Notes under the pieces: model-generated
What the model was told of the DNA's origin: nothing
Database searches by the model: none
What the model saw: the letters and a program-made list of their open reading frames with translations, nothing else
Position numbers and translations under genes: made by a program
In this document: one piece after another, positions 7,407-16,738 of the stretch
Position numbering within the stretch: the stretch's first letter is position 1
Layout: each line of letters begins with the position of its first letter
From: an uncultured Caulobacteraceae bacterium
GTDB lineage: Bacteria > Pseudomonadota > Alphaproteobacteria > Caulobacterales > Caulobacteraceae
Assembly: GCA_937863535.1 (NCBI GenBank)
Contig: CALMGB010000295.1
Span: 1-36,072 of the forward strand
DNA length: 36,072 nucleotides
Reading direction: 5' to 3'

Positions 7407-10154
7407 ATGCGTCTCGCCACTACAGCCACAACTCCGCCCCAGAGCGCCTGCGCCGTCGTGGCGCTGGGACGGCTGGACATGATGCTGGAGGCGGTCGCCA
7501 ACGCCCGGGTCGCCGTGGTCCATGCGCCGGCGGGCTACGGCAAGACCACCGCCATGCTCTACTGGGCCCGGCGCCTGCGTGAGCAGCGGCGTCCAGTGAT
7601 GTGGTTGGCCGCGCGCGCCGGGCTGGAAAGCCTGGACCACTTCACCGAAGCGCTGCGTTCCGCCGCGCTCGCCGCCGGCCTGGCGCACCCTGGCCTAGCG
7701 CCGGACGCAAGCGTCGCCGACCTCAGCGTCGCGCTGGCCGCCTGGCCGGATGCACGGCCAGTGCTGGTGGTGGACGACGCCCAGGTGCTGCCGGCCGAGG
7801 CGCTTCAGCTCCTCACCCGGATCATCGCCGTGGCGCGGGACGCCCTGACGGTGGTCATCGCCTCGCGCGGCCCCGCCGACCTGCCGCTGGGCCGCCTCCG
7901 CTCGCTCGGTTTCCTGGTGGAGATCACCGCGGGCGACCTGCGCTTCACCCTGCGCGAAACCGCCGAGTTGGTCGCCGGCGCCGGAGGCCTGGTGGACGCC
8001 GAGGCCCTGCAGCAGTTGGTGGCCGACACCGAGGGCTGGGCCTCCGGCGTGGTGCTGGCCAGCGGCCTGCACCACCGCGGCTGGCGCGAGGCGACCGTGG
8101 TCCAGCCCACCCGGCTCGGCCGGGCCTTCGGCGACTATTTCCGCCAGGAGATCCTGGAGGCGCAGAACGCCGACATGCGCAACTTCCTGGTCGACACCGC
8201 CATTCTGGAGGAGCTGACGCCCGCGGCCTGCCTGGCCGTCACCGGCCGCCAGGACAGCGGCGCCATGCTGGAGGCGGCCGAGGACGCGGGCCTGTTCGTG
8301 GAGGCGACCGATCTGGAACGGCGCGCCTTCCGCTCCCATCCGCTGTTCCGCCTGACCGTCGTCCAGCGCCTCACCTCGCATGCGCCCGATCGCGCCTGCG
8401 TCCTGCACCGCAACGCCAGCCGCTACTATGCCGGCGTGAACCAGCCTGCCCGGGCCATCGAGCACGCCAAGCAGAGCGGCGACGAGGCCTTCCTGGTCGA
8501 CCAGCTCGAGGCCATGGTCGAGCCGCTGATCTATGCCGGCTATCTCTACCGCGTGGACGAACTGGCGTCGGAGCTGTCCTGGCCGGTGCTGGCCGGTAAG
8601 CCTCGCCTGCTGCTCGGCGTCGCCTGGCGCCGCATCCGCCGCCTGGCCTTCCGCTCGGCGGAGAGCCTGATCCAGGCGGCCGAGCAGGTGGTGGCCCGGG
8701 GCGAGGCGGATGGGACTCTGCCCGCCAACGAGATCGAGCACCTGCGGCTGACCATCCGCCACCGCCGGATCATGCTCAGCGCCGCGCGCGACGAGATGGG
8801 CGCGGTGGAGCGCGAGAGCGAGGCCCTGCTGGCCGATCTCGGCGACGACTACGCCTATCTGAGCTGCACCCTGGTGGCCCAGCTCATGTCGGCCCGGCGC
8901 GAACTCTACCACTTCCAGGACGCGCTGCGGCTGGAGGCGGAGACGCAACGGGCGCTGAGCCGGCCCGGTTCGGACTTCGCCTCCATCGCGCTGAAGGCGA
9001 CCATCGCGCCGACCTGGATGGTGCAGGGCAAGGTGGGCGCCGCCCGCAAGCTGCTGGAGGGCGCCCTGGCCCTGGCCGAGAGCCGCGGCGGCCCGGGTTC
9101 GGGCCTGGCCGCCCTGCCCGCGCTTCCATTGGCCGAGCTGCTCTACGATTGCGGGGAATTGGAGCAGGCGAGCGACCTTGTCGAACGGCATCTCTGCGTC
9201 GCCCGCCAATGGGCCTTCGTGGACCAGCTTGCGGCAGGCTATCTGGTCCGCGCCCGCCTGCTGGAGGCGCGGGGCGACGGCGCGGCCGCCCTTGAGAGCC
9301 TGGAAGAGGCCCACGTCATGGCCATCGAATGTGGGCTGGAGCGGCTGCGCGCCCTAGTAATCACCGCCGAAGTGCGCATCCTGGTCAAGATGGGCAACCT
9401 CGTCCGGGCCGAGGCGATGCTGCGCGCCGGCGACATGGAGCCAGACTCCGAGCCCGTCCCCACCCTCAGCCCGAGCCGCCGGCACGAGGCCGTCGCGGTC
9501 GCCTGGCTGCGGCTGGAGATCCAGAACAACCGGCTGATCCGCGCCCGCAAGGTGGCCAAGCGCTGGGTCGAGCTGGTGCGGCGCACCGGGGCGGTGCGCT
9601 CAGCGGTCACCTTCAACCTGCTGCTGGCCGAGATCGCGGTGCTGTCCGGCGACCTGTCCGAGGCGCGCCGCGCAGTGCGCGAGGCGGTGGCCCTGGCCGC
9701 GCCGGCCGGCTGGACCCAGGTCTTCCTGGACGAGGGCGAAGCTATCGGCGCCCTGCTGGTGGACGCCTATGGCCACGGACCGGTCCTGGAAGGCGCCACC
9801 GACCAGTTCGCGGCACGCTTGGTCAACGCCTTCCGCGGCGCGCCCGAGGTGGAGACCGAGGAGGAGCCCGGCCTCTCCAGCCGCCTGGCGAGCCGCGAGC
9901 TGGACATCCTGACCATGGTGGCGGGGGGCCTGCGCAACCGCGAGATCGGCGACCGGCTCGGCCTGACCGAGGGCACCATCAAGTGGTACATGCAACAGAT
10001 CTACGACAAGCTCGGCGTTCGCCGCCGCCCCCAGGCGGTCATGCGCGCCCGCCAGCTCGGCCTGCTGATGGACGCCCGCCGGCCGGAGACGCAGAGCCGC
10101 CCGGCCACTGGCGGCCCGCGCCACGGGAACGACGCACACGGCCTCTCCATGTGA
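7407..10154 (+). CDS. LuxR-family ATP-dependent (MalT/LAL-like) transcriptional regulator
   Basis: N-terminal Walker A HAPAGYGKTT, Walker B-like VLVVDDAQ, TPR-like middle, C-terminal LuxR HTH ELDILTMVAGGLRNREIGDRLGLTEGTIKWYMQQIYDKLGVRRR; RBS GGGAGGA before ATG 7407. Confidence 0.92.
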   Translation: MRLATTATTPPQSACAVVALGRLDMMLEAVANARVAVVHAPAGYGKTTAMLYWARRLREQRRPVMWLAARAGLESLDHFTEALRSAALAAGLAHPGLAPDASVADLSVALAAWPDARPVLVVDDAQVLPAEALQLLTRIIAVARDALTVVIASRGPADLPLGRLRSLGFLVEITAGDLRFTLRETAELVAGAGGLVDAEALQQLVADTEGWASGVVLASGLHHRGWREATVVQPTRLGRAFGDYFRQEILEAQNADMRNFLVDTAILEELTPAACLAVTGRQDSGAMLEAAEDAGLFVEATDLERRAFRSHPLFRLTVVQRLTSHAPDRACVLHRNASRYYAGVNQPARAIEHAKQSGDEAFLVDQLEAMVEPLIYAGYLYRVDELASELSWPVLAGKPRLLLGVAWRRIRRLAFRSAESLIQAAEQVVARGEADGTLPANEIEHLRLTIRHRRIMLSAARDEMGAVERESEALLADLGDDYAYLSCTLVAQLMSARRELYHFQDALRLEAETQRALSRPGSDFASIALKATIAPTWMVQGKVGAARKLLEGALALAESRGGPGSGLAALPALPLAELLYDCGELEQASDLVERHLCVARQWAFVDQLAAGYLVRARLLEARGDGAAALESLEEAHVMAIECGLERLRALVITAEVRILVKMGNLVRAEAMLRAGDMEPDSEPVPTLSPSRRHEAVAVAWLRLEIQNNRLIRARKVAKRWVELVRRTGAVRSAVTFNLLLAEIAVLSGDLSEARRAVREAVALAAPAGWTQVFLDEGEAIGALLVDAYGHGPVLEGATDQFAARLVNAFRGAPEVETEEEPGLSSRLASRELDILTMVAGGLRNREIGDRLGLTEGTIKWYMQQIYDKLGVRRRPQAVMRARQLGLLMDARRPETQSRPATGGPRHGNDAHGLSM

Positions 10155-10178
10155 CGGAGCGCGGCGCAGGGCGCTCCG
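10155..10178. terminator. Candidate bidirectional terminator hairpin
   Basis: CGGAGCGC-ggcgcagg-GCGCTCCG perfect 8-bp stem located between convergent stops at 10154 (+) and 10181 (-); no T-tract. Confidence 0.4.
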
Positions 10179-10180
10179 CC

Positions 10181-11113
10181 CTACTCGGCCGGCGTCATCT
10201 GGGCCAGGGCGGCGGCCACCTCGGCCTGGGTCTGCTCGGCGCCGTGCAGCGGAACGCGTTCGCGGGCGCGCTCGGAGACCGCCTCGAACCGGGCGGCGAG
10301 CTGTTCGGGCGTATTCGGCCCCTCGCCCAGGTAGACGCCCTCGGTGAGGGTGACATAGGCCCGCTCGTACAGGCCCGCACCGGCGGCCAGGATCACGCCG
10401 TTGGGCGCCTGCTCGCTGGCGAGGTACAGCACCGCGGGCGTGACCCGTTCGGGTCGCAGCACGTCCAGCGCTTGTTGCGGCATCAGCGATTCGGTCATCC
10501 GCGTGGCGGCGGTGGGAGCCAGGGCGTTCACCCGCACGCCCGAGCGCTCGCCTTCGAGGGCGAGGGTACGCATCAGGCCCACCAGCGCCATCTTGGCCGC
10601 CCCGTAGTTGGACTGGCCGAAGTTGCCGTAGAGCCCAGACGACGAGGTGACCATGACCACCCGTCCGTAGCCCCGCTCGCGCATGCCGTCCCAGACAGCC
10701 TTGGTGCAGGTGACCGCGCCCATCAGGTGGACGTCGACCACGGAACGGAAGTCCTCCAGGCTCATCTTGGCGAAGGTCTTGTCGCGGAGGAACCCGGCGT
10801 TGTTCACCAGGATGTCCAGCGCGCCCCAGCGGCCCACCGCCTCCGACACCGTATCGGCAATGGCGGCCGCGTCGGTCACCGAGGCGGTGCTGGCCATCGC
10901 CTCGCCGCCGGCGGCGCGGATTTCCGCGGCCACGGCCTCGGCTGCGCCGGTCGCCGCACCCGTAGCGCCGTCACGGGCGACGCCGAGGTCGTTCACCACC
11001 ACCCTAGCGCCGCGGACCGCCAGGGCCAGCGCATAGAGCCGGCCCAGTCCGCCGCCCGCCCCGGTGACCATGGCGACCTTGCCGTGGAATGTGATGCCCA
11101 TGTCTTCGCCCAT
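10181..11113 (-). CDS. SDR family oxidoreductase with C-terminal extension (multifunctional-enzyme/HSD17B4-like SDR)
   Basis: VTGAGGGLGRLYALALAVRGARVVVNDLGVARDG, NNAGFLRDKTFAKM, SNYGAAKMALVG; C-terminal tail LTEGVYLGEGPNTPEQLAARFEAV typical of this SDR subgroup. Confidence 0.92.
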   Translation of the reverse strand: MGEDMGITFHGKVAMVTGAGGGLGRLYALALAVRGARVVVNDLGVARDGATGAATGAAEAVAAEIRAAGGEAMASTASVTDAAAIADTVSEAVGRWGALDILVNNAGFLRDKTFAKMSLEDFRSVVDVHLMGAVTCTKAVWDGMRERGYGRVVMVTSSSGLYGNFGQSNYGAAKMALVGLMRTLALEGERSGVRVNALAPTAATRMTESLMPQQALDVLRPERVTPAVLYLASEQAPNGVILAAGAGLYERAYVTLTEGVYLGEGPNTPEQLAARFEAVSERARERVPLHGAEQTQAEVAAALAQMTPAE

Positions 11114-11209
11114 CGAGGGTTGGCGGAGCGAGGCGGTCTGCTGGCCGGCTCCGCGCGTCTCACCTGTCCTTAGAGGGGAGACCGCCCCGGCCGCCAGCCC
11201 AGAATCCCC

Positions 11210-11953
11210 ATGGATGCAAGGGAGAGCGCCGTGGAGCTGAAGGACAAGGTCGCGGTGGTGACGGGCGCCTCCGCCGGGATCGGGGTCGCGGTGGCCAGGA
11301 CGCTGGCGGAGGCGGGGGTCAAGCTGGTGCTGACCGGTCGGCGCGAAGACCGGCTGCAGACCCTCGCAGCCGACCTGCCGACAGAGGTCGCGACGCTGGC
11401 CGCCGACATCGCCGCGTCCGACACGCCCGAGCGGCTGCTGAAGCTGGCCCAGGAGCGCTTCGGCCGCGCCGACGTGGTGGTCAACAACGCCGGGGTGCTG
11501 ACCATCGGCCCGGTGGACACCATCGACCTGGACGAGGTCTCGCAGATGATCCGCATCAACTTCGAGGCGGTGGTGCGCTCCTCCTACGTGTTCGCCAGAG
11601 CCTTCAAGGCGCAAGGGTCCGGCCACATCATCAATCTCTCCAGCATCGGCGCCTACCTGAACGCGCCCATGGCCGGGGTCTATGGCGGGCTGAAGCAGGG
11701 GCTGGAGGGCTTCACCCACGCCCTGCGCATGGAGCTGGCGGGCACCGGCGTGAAGGTCGGCTCCATCGCGCCGGGCACCACCCAAACCGAAATCTTCCGC
11801 GAAATCCGCGCTCGCGGGGAGAAGTCATGGGACGAGTACATCACGCCCCTGCAGCCCGAGGACATTGCCGACGGCGTCCGCTACATGCTCGAGCGGCCGG
11901 AGCGGGCCAACGTGGCCCGCATGCTGCTGTTCGCCTCGGCGGACGCCCACTGA
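11210..11953 (+). CDS. SDR family oxidoreductase
   Basis: VVTGASAGIGVAVA, VNNAGVLTIG, YGGLKQGLEGFTHALRMEL. Confidence 0.92.
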   Translation: MDARESAVELKDKVAVVTGASAGIGVAVARTLAEAGVKLVLTGRREDRLQTLAADLPTEVATLAADIAASDTPERLLKLAQERFGRADVVVNNAGVLTIGPVDTIDLDEVSQMIRINFEAVVRSSYVFARAFKAQGSGHIINLSSIGAYLNAPMAGVYGGLKQGLEGFTHALRMELAGTGVKVGSIAPGTTQTEIFREIRARGEKSWDEYITPLQPEDIADGVRYMLERPERANVARMLLFASADAH

Positions 11954-11956
11954 CGG

Positions 11957-12172
11957 CTATTCGTCTTCGGATAGGGCGAAGCCGATCTTCAGCATGACCT
12001 GGTAGCGGTCGACTTTGCCGCCCTTCAGGTGGCCGCGGATCTCGGTGACCTCAAACCAGCGCATGTGCTGGACAGTCTCGGCGGTCCGCTCGACCGCCCC
12101 TGTGATGGCGTCCTCCAGGCCGCTGTCGGACGTGCCGACGACTTCGATGACCTTGGCGACATGGTTGGGCAT
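11957..12172 (-). CDS. Dodecin family flavin-binding protein
   Basis: 71 aa: AKVIEVVGTSDSGLEDAITGAVERTAETVQHMRWFEVTEIRGHLKGGKVDRYQVMLKIGF, diagnostic dodecin pattern including Trp. Confidence 0.94.
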   Translation of the reverse strand: MPNHVAKVIEVVGTSDSGLEDAITGAVERTAETVQHMRWFEVTEIRGHLKGGKVDRYQVMLKIGFALSEDE

Positions 12173-12292
12173 GATCTATCCTCCTCGTTTTAGTCTGCCG
12201 AAGCGAACACCCTCGCCCCCGATCCGGTTTCGCGCCGTAAGGAGCGGCGTTCTCACGCGCGACGTTAAGGTGAGGCGCATCCGCATGGGCGC

Positions 12293-12712
12293 TCAAACGG
12301 ACGTGGCCGCCGGATTAAAGCAGACCATCACATAGCGCCGCTCGGCGATGCGCCAGCCATCGGCGGCGCGCATGAACCGGTCCTCGTAGAAGCCGGCGGC
12401 GCGGTGGACGGCGCCTGTGTCGTCCACCGTCAGCAGGGCGTCCATATAGCTCCGGGCCGTCGCGCCCTCCCCGGCCGGCGTCACCACGATGTTGCTGATC
12501 CGGTGCAGGGTCGGACCTACGTCGGCATGGGCCTGCGCCATGAAGGCGGTGATCTCGTCCCCGCTACGCCAGGCGCCGAAAACGCCGTAGTCGGCGCGCA
12601 GGTCTTCTGTGAAGCAGCTCGGCAGCAGCGGCCAGTCGCGCCCGTCGATGGCGGTGGCGTAGCGCACCAGCAGCCTGGCGATCGCCTGTTCGTCGGAGGC
12701 GCTCAGCGACAT
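12293..12712 (-). CDS. SnoaL-like / NTF2-like domain protein
   Basis: QAIARLLVRYATAIDGRDWPLLPSCFTEDLRADYGVFG...DRFMRAADGWRIAERRYV; start at MSLSASDEQ (12712). Confidence 0.9.
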   Translation of the reverse strand: MSLSASDEQAIARLLVRYATAIDGRDWPLLPSCFTEDLRADYGVFGAWRSGDEITAFMAQAHADVGPTLHRISNIVVTPAGEGATARSYMDALLTVDDTGAVHRAAGFYEDRFMRAADGWRIAERRYVMVCFNPAATSV

Positions 12713-12740
12713 ATCGGCGGCGTCTGGGGGTCGCACGGGC

Positions 12741-14024
12741 TCAACCCACAGGATCGGCGTGCAGGTCGACCGGCCGTGAAGGCGTGATCTTTGCGCCGCC
12801 CCGGGCCACGATAAGCAACACGGCCGCAACCACGCCCACGGCAAGGATGTAGGCCAGAGCGTGCGCGAGGCCGTGGGAGTCGCCGGATCGGCGGAAGGCG
12901 TCGCTAAGCAGGCCCACCAGCTGGGGGCCGAGGCCGGCGCCCAGCACGTTGCTCAGCACCACCACCAGGGCGGTCACCGTGCCCCGCATGGCCACCGGCG
13001 TGGAGGCCAGACAGACGCTGTAGCCCGGCCCGATGTAGAAGCTGTTGAAGAAGGACCAGATCGCCACCCCGGCGCACACCAGGACCGGCGTGGGCGCCAG
13101 CACGCCGCCGATGCCGAACGGGACGGCGATCAGCAGGGCGATGGCGCAGAGCCCCATCAGCTTGTCGGTCTGGGCGCCGCCCCAGCGCTGGGAGGCCAGG
13201 CCTCCCGCCAGGGCGCCGAGACCGCCCGGCGCGCCGATCACCAGAGCCGTCAGGGGCCCGGCCTGCTTCAGGCTGAGGTGCAGGACGCGGATCAGGAAGG
13301 CGGGAAACCAGTAGCTGGCGCCCAGGGTGACGCTGGCCAGCACCAGGGCGGCCATGCAGGCCGTGAGCCGGGTAGAGCCCGCCAGGGTCCTCGCCACCTC
13401 GGTGAAGCTGAGCCGGATGGCGGCGTGGCCCTCGTCGCCGAAGGCGCCTCGCGGCGGTTCGTGCAGGGTGAGCAGCGCCAGGAGCACCAGCGCCAGCCCC
13501 GGCAGGGCGGCGGCGAACAACGCCGCCCGCCAGCCGTAGGCGGCCGCCATTGCAGCCCCCAGTAGCGACCCGCCGACCAGGCCCATCACCGGTGCGGTGT
13601 AGAAGACGCCGAGCGCCAAGGGCCGGCGGCTCGGCGGGAAGGTGTCCGACAGCAGCGAGAGCATGGTGCTAGGCGCTCCGGCCTCCGTCGCGCCCACCGC
13701 CGCGCGCGAGACCACTAGGGCGGCGAAGCTGCGGGTGAGGCCGGAAAGCGCCGTCATCACGCTCCACGTCGCCACCAGGGCCGCCAGCAGCCGCTTGCGC
13801 CTCACCCGGTCCGCCAGCACCCCGAGGGGCGCCCCGGCCAGGGCGAAGGGGACCGCGTAGCCGAGGCCGGTGACGAAGCCGAGCTGGGCGTCGTTCAGCC
13901 GGTACTCGCGCCGGATCGGCTCCAGCAGGATCAGGATGATGCTGCGGTCCAGCGAATGGGTGGCGTAGATCGCCCAGATCAGCGCCAGGACGTAGATCCG
14001 GCTGCGCGTACTCGCCTGCTCCAT
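12741..14024 (-). CDS. Major facilitator superfamily transporter
   Basis: Twelve hydrophobic segments, MFS motif A GVLADRVRRKRLL; start at MEQASTRSR (14024). Confidence 0.93.
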   Translation of the reverse strand: MEQASTRSRIYVLALIWAIYATHSLDRSIILILLEPIRREYRLNDAQLGFVTGLGYAVPFALAGAPLGVLADRVRRKRLLAALVATWSVMTALSGLTRSFAALVVSRAAVGATEAGAPSTMLSLLSDTFPPSRRPLALGVFYTAPVMGLVGGSLLGAAMAAAYGWRAALFAAALPGLALVLLALLTLHEPPRGAFGDEGHAAIRLSFTEVARTLAGSTRLTACMAALVLASVTLGASYWFPAFLIRVLHLSLKQAGPLTALVIGAPGGLGALAGGLASQRWGGAQTDKLMGLCAIALLIAVPFGIGGVLAPTPVLVCAGVAIWSFFNSFYIGPGYSVCLASTPVAMRGTVTALVVVLSNVLGAGLGPQLVGLLSDAFRRSGDSHGLAHALAYILAVGVVAAVLLIVARGGAKITPSRPVDLHADPVG

Positions 14025-14173
14025 GGTGCGATCCTGCAAACGAACCGGCACGCGCGTCCCTGCCGCTGGACAGGCGCACAGCTGCGCACGATCCCGGCAA
14101 CTGGCTTCGAAACCGCGGCGGCGGACGCTCATCGAGCCTAGCGAGCCAGACAGCGGATCGGAGGAGCCCGGTC

Positions 14174-14719
14174 GTGATGCAGCCCGAAGGGTCGATCTTC
14201 GAGCTCTGCCATGTGGTGGCGGACATGGACCGGGCGCTGGTGCACTGGACGCGCGCCCTGAGCGCCGGTCCCTTCTTCCTAGCCGAGATGCGGATGGAGC
14301 ATCGCAACCGCGGCCGCTCGGCGCCCCTGGCCATCAAGGTGGCCTTCGGCTTCAGCGGCGGACTGCTGATCGAACTGGTGGAGCCCCTGGCGGACGACCG
14401 CTCCGTCTTCCGCGAGGCGCTGGAAGAGACGGGCGAAGGCTACCACCACGTCATGCTGCGGACGGATTTCGACAAGGGCTTCGAGCGCCTGACGCGGCTC
14501 GGCTTCGAGCCCGCCCTGGAGAGCACCACGCCCTATGGCGAGCGGGCCGTGCTGTTCGACACCCGGGCGGAGACAGGCGGCTTCGTGGAGCTGATGGACC
14601 TGCACATCGCCTTCGAAAGGCTGGTGGGAAAGATGTCGGCCGCTACCGAGGCTTGGGACGGCCACACCGAGCCCGTGCGCGCCCTGACCGACCTGCTCCC
14701 CTCCCAACTTCCGGTCTGA
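14174..14719 (+). CDS. VOC/glyoxalase-like superfamily protein
   Basis: FELCHVVADMDRALVHWTRALSAGPFF ... GEGYHHVMLRTDFDKGFERLTRLGF ... FVELMDL, typical VOC repeats. Confidence 0.88.
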   Translation: MMQPEGSIFELCHVVADMDRALVHWTRALSAGPFFLAEMRMEHRNRGRSAPLAIKVAFGFSGGLLIELVEPLADDRSVFREALEETGEGYHHVMLRTDFDKGFERLTRLGFEPALESTTPYGERAVLFDTRAETGGFVELMDLHIAFERLVGKMSAATEAWDGHTEPVRALTDLLPSQLPV

Positions 14720-14725
14720 GACGCC

Positions 14726-15502
14726 ATGACGGTATTGGATCGTTTCAGGCTGGATGGACGCACCGCGATCCTGACCGGCGTCGGACCCGGCGTCGGCGAG
14801 CACGTGGCCAAGGCCTATGCGGAGCTGGGCGCCAATGTGGTGATCTCCGCCCGCTCGCAGGACCGGCTGGACCGCATCGCCGCCGAGATCAACGCCGCCT
14901 CCGGAGGCCGGGCCAAGGCCGTAGCTGCGGACGCCGGCGAGAAGGCCGACCTGCAGCGGCTGGTGGACACCGCGCACGCTGCCTTCGGCCCCGTCCACAT
15001 CGTCTTCGCCAACGCCGCGGCCGGGGTGGTTTACGCCCGGGACGGCGGGCTGTGGGCCAATACCGACGAGGTCTGGAAGACCGCCATGGACGTCAACGTC
15101 CTGTCTACCTGGCGGCTGGCCGAACTCACCACCAAGGACATGCAGGCCCATGACAAGGGCTCCATCATCTCGGTTCAGAGCTGCGGCGGGTTCACGCCGA
15201 TCCCGCCGGCCGTCGCCTACGGGGTCAGCAAGGCGGCGCTGGCCTTCCTGACCCGCTCGCTGGCCAAGGCGCTGGCGCCGCACACCCGGGTCAACGGCCT
15301 GTGTGTCGGCTCCATGAGCCCGGACGGGCAGGAGGCCGACATCCACAAGGGGCTGGGCCTGGCCGAGCGCAACGCCATCAAGCGGTTCGGTGCGGCGGAT
15401 GAGGCGGTGGGCGCGGCCATCCTGCTGGCTGGCGACGCCTCCAGCTACACGACCGGCAGCGTGATCTTCACCGAGGGCGGCCGGGTGGGGACCATCAGCT
15501 GA
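14726..15502 (+). CDS. SDR family oxidoreductase
   Basis: Variant Gly motif ILTGVGPGVGEHVA, YGVSKAALAFLTRSLAKAL, C-terminal FTEGGRVGT. Confidence 0.9.
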   Translation: MTVLDRFRLDGRTAILTGVGPGVGEHVAKAYAELGANVVISARSQDRLDRIAAEINAASGGRAKAVAADAGEKADLQRLVDTAHAAFGPVHIVFANAAAGVVYARDGGLWANTDEVWKTAMDVNVLSTWRLAELTTKDMQAHDKGSIISVQSCGGFTPIPPAVAYGVSKAALAFLTRSLAKALAPHTRVNGLCVGSMSPDGQEADIHKGLGLAERNAIKRFGAADEAVGAAILLAGDASSYTTGSVIFTEGGRVGTIS

Positions 15503-15547
15503 TGGCTACCCACGCCTGCTCCCGCACGTGATCCTGGAAATGTCCTG

Positions 15548-16735
15548 ATGTCCGATGTCGCCTACGCGCCCCTGGTGCTGGACGAGGCCGAGCTGATGGC
15601 GGAGGCTCGCGCCGCCACGGGGCTGTCGGACTGGGGCGACGACCTGAGCTTCCGCGAAGGCCTGCGCGTCTTCGTCGGCGCGCTGATGGACATGCCCTGC
15701 TCCGCCCAGCTCCGCGCCGGCGCGCGGGACCGCATCCTGCAGATCCTGCAGATGCGGCTGCATCTGGTGGACGACGCGCGCCGCCATCCCGAGATCGAGG
15801 CCCAGCGCATCGAGCAGCCCCTGGTGGTGATCGGCCTGCCGCGCACCGGCACCACCATCATGTACGACTTGCTGACCCAGGACCCCGCCTCGAGGGCGCC
15901 GCGGGAGTTCGAGTGGTACATCCCCTGGCCGGCGAGCGAGGCGGCGACCTTCGCCACCGACCCGCGGATCGCGGTGGTCACGGCCATGTACGACAACTAC
16001 CTCAAACACGCCCCCGAGCTGAGCGACATCCAGCGGCTGGACTGCACCCAGCCCGGCGAGTGCAACCACGGCATGACCTTCCACTTCGCCGGCAGCAACT
16101 TCTGGGCCGAGTACGGAGTGCCGAAGTTCATGCAGTGGATCATCGACGAGGTCCCGGACGGCCTCTACCGCACCCACAAGCGGCTGCTGCAGCAGTTCCA
16201 GTGGAAGGGGCCGAAGGGCCGCTGGGTGCTGAAGTCGCCCCACCACCTGTTCGACCTGGGCGGCCTGCTGGAGACCTATCCGGACGCAGGCCTAGTCTGG
16301 ACCCACCGCGACCCGGTCTCCACCTTCTCCTCCCTGTCCGGCTTCGTGGCGGCGCTGCAGCGCGCCACCGGCGGCGGGGGCGACCTGCATGCCATCGGCC
16401 GCTCGGTGTTCGAGCTGTGGAGCGCGGCCATGGCGCGCGCCACCCGCCTCCGCCGGGAGAACCCTGAAGTCGACGCCCGCATCATCGACATCGCCCACCG
16501 CGACGTGGTGGTCGATCCCGTCGGCTCGATCCGTCGGGTTTATGCGCGCTTTGACCTGCCGTTCACCGAGGCGCTGCAGGCGCGGATCGCATCCTTCCTG
16601 GCCGACAACCCCTCGGCCTCGCGGCTGGGCCGCCACAAGCACTCGCCCGAGCAGTACGGCATCGATCCAGACGAGGTGCACGCGCAGCTGGCCGAGTATT
16701 ACGACCGCTTCGGCCACCTGCTCGCCAAGGTCTGA
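15548..16735 (+). CDS. Sulfotransferase family protein
   Basis: PAPS 5'-phosphosulfate loop VVIGLPRTGTTIMYDLL and 3'-phosphate region LVWTHRDPVSTFSS. Confidence 0.93.
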   Translation: MSDVAYAPLVLDEAELMAEARAATGLSDWGDDLSFREGLRVFVGALMDMPCSAQLRAGARDRILQILQMRLHLVDDARRHPEIEAQRIEQPLVVIGLPRTGTTIMYDLLTQDPASRAPREFEWYIPWPASEAATFATDPRIAVVTAMYDNYLKHAPELSDIQRLDCTQPGECNHGMTFHFAGSNFWAEYGVPKFMQWIIDEVPDGLYRTHKRLLQQFQWKGPKGRWVLKSPHHLFDLGGLLETYPDAGLVWTHRDPVSTFSSLSGFVAALQRATGGGGDLHAIGRSVFELWSAAMARATRLRRENPEVDARIIDIAHRDVVVDPVGSIRRVYARFDLPFTEALQARIASFLADNPSASRLGRHKHSPEQYGIDPDEVHAQLAEYYDRFGHLLAKV

Positions 16736-16738
16736 GCC

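Noticed and set aside
7695-9314. 539-aa minus-strand ORF
   Set aside because: Antisense shadow of the LuxR/MalT-like regulator; no recognisable domain.
9329-11173. 614-aa plus-strand ORF
   Set aside because: Out-of-frame reading through the 3' part of the regulator and antisense of the SDR; not a protein family.
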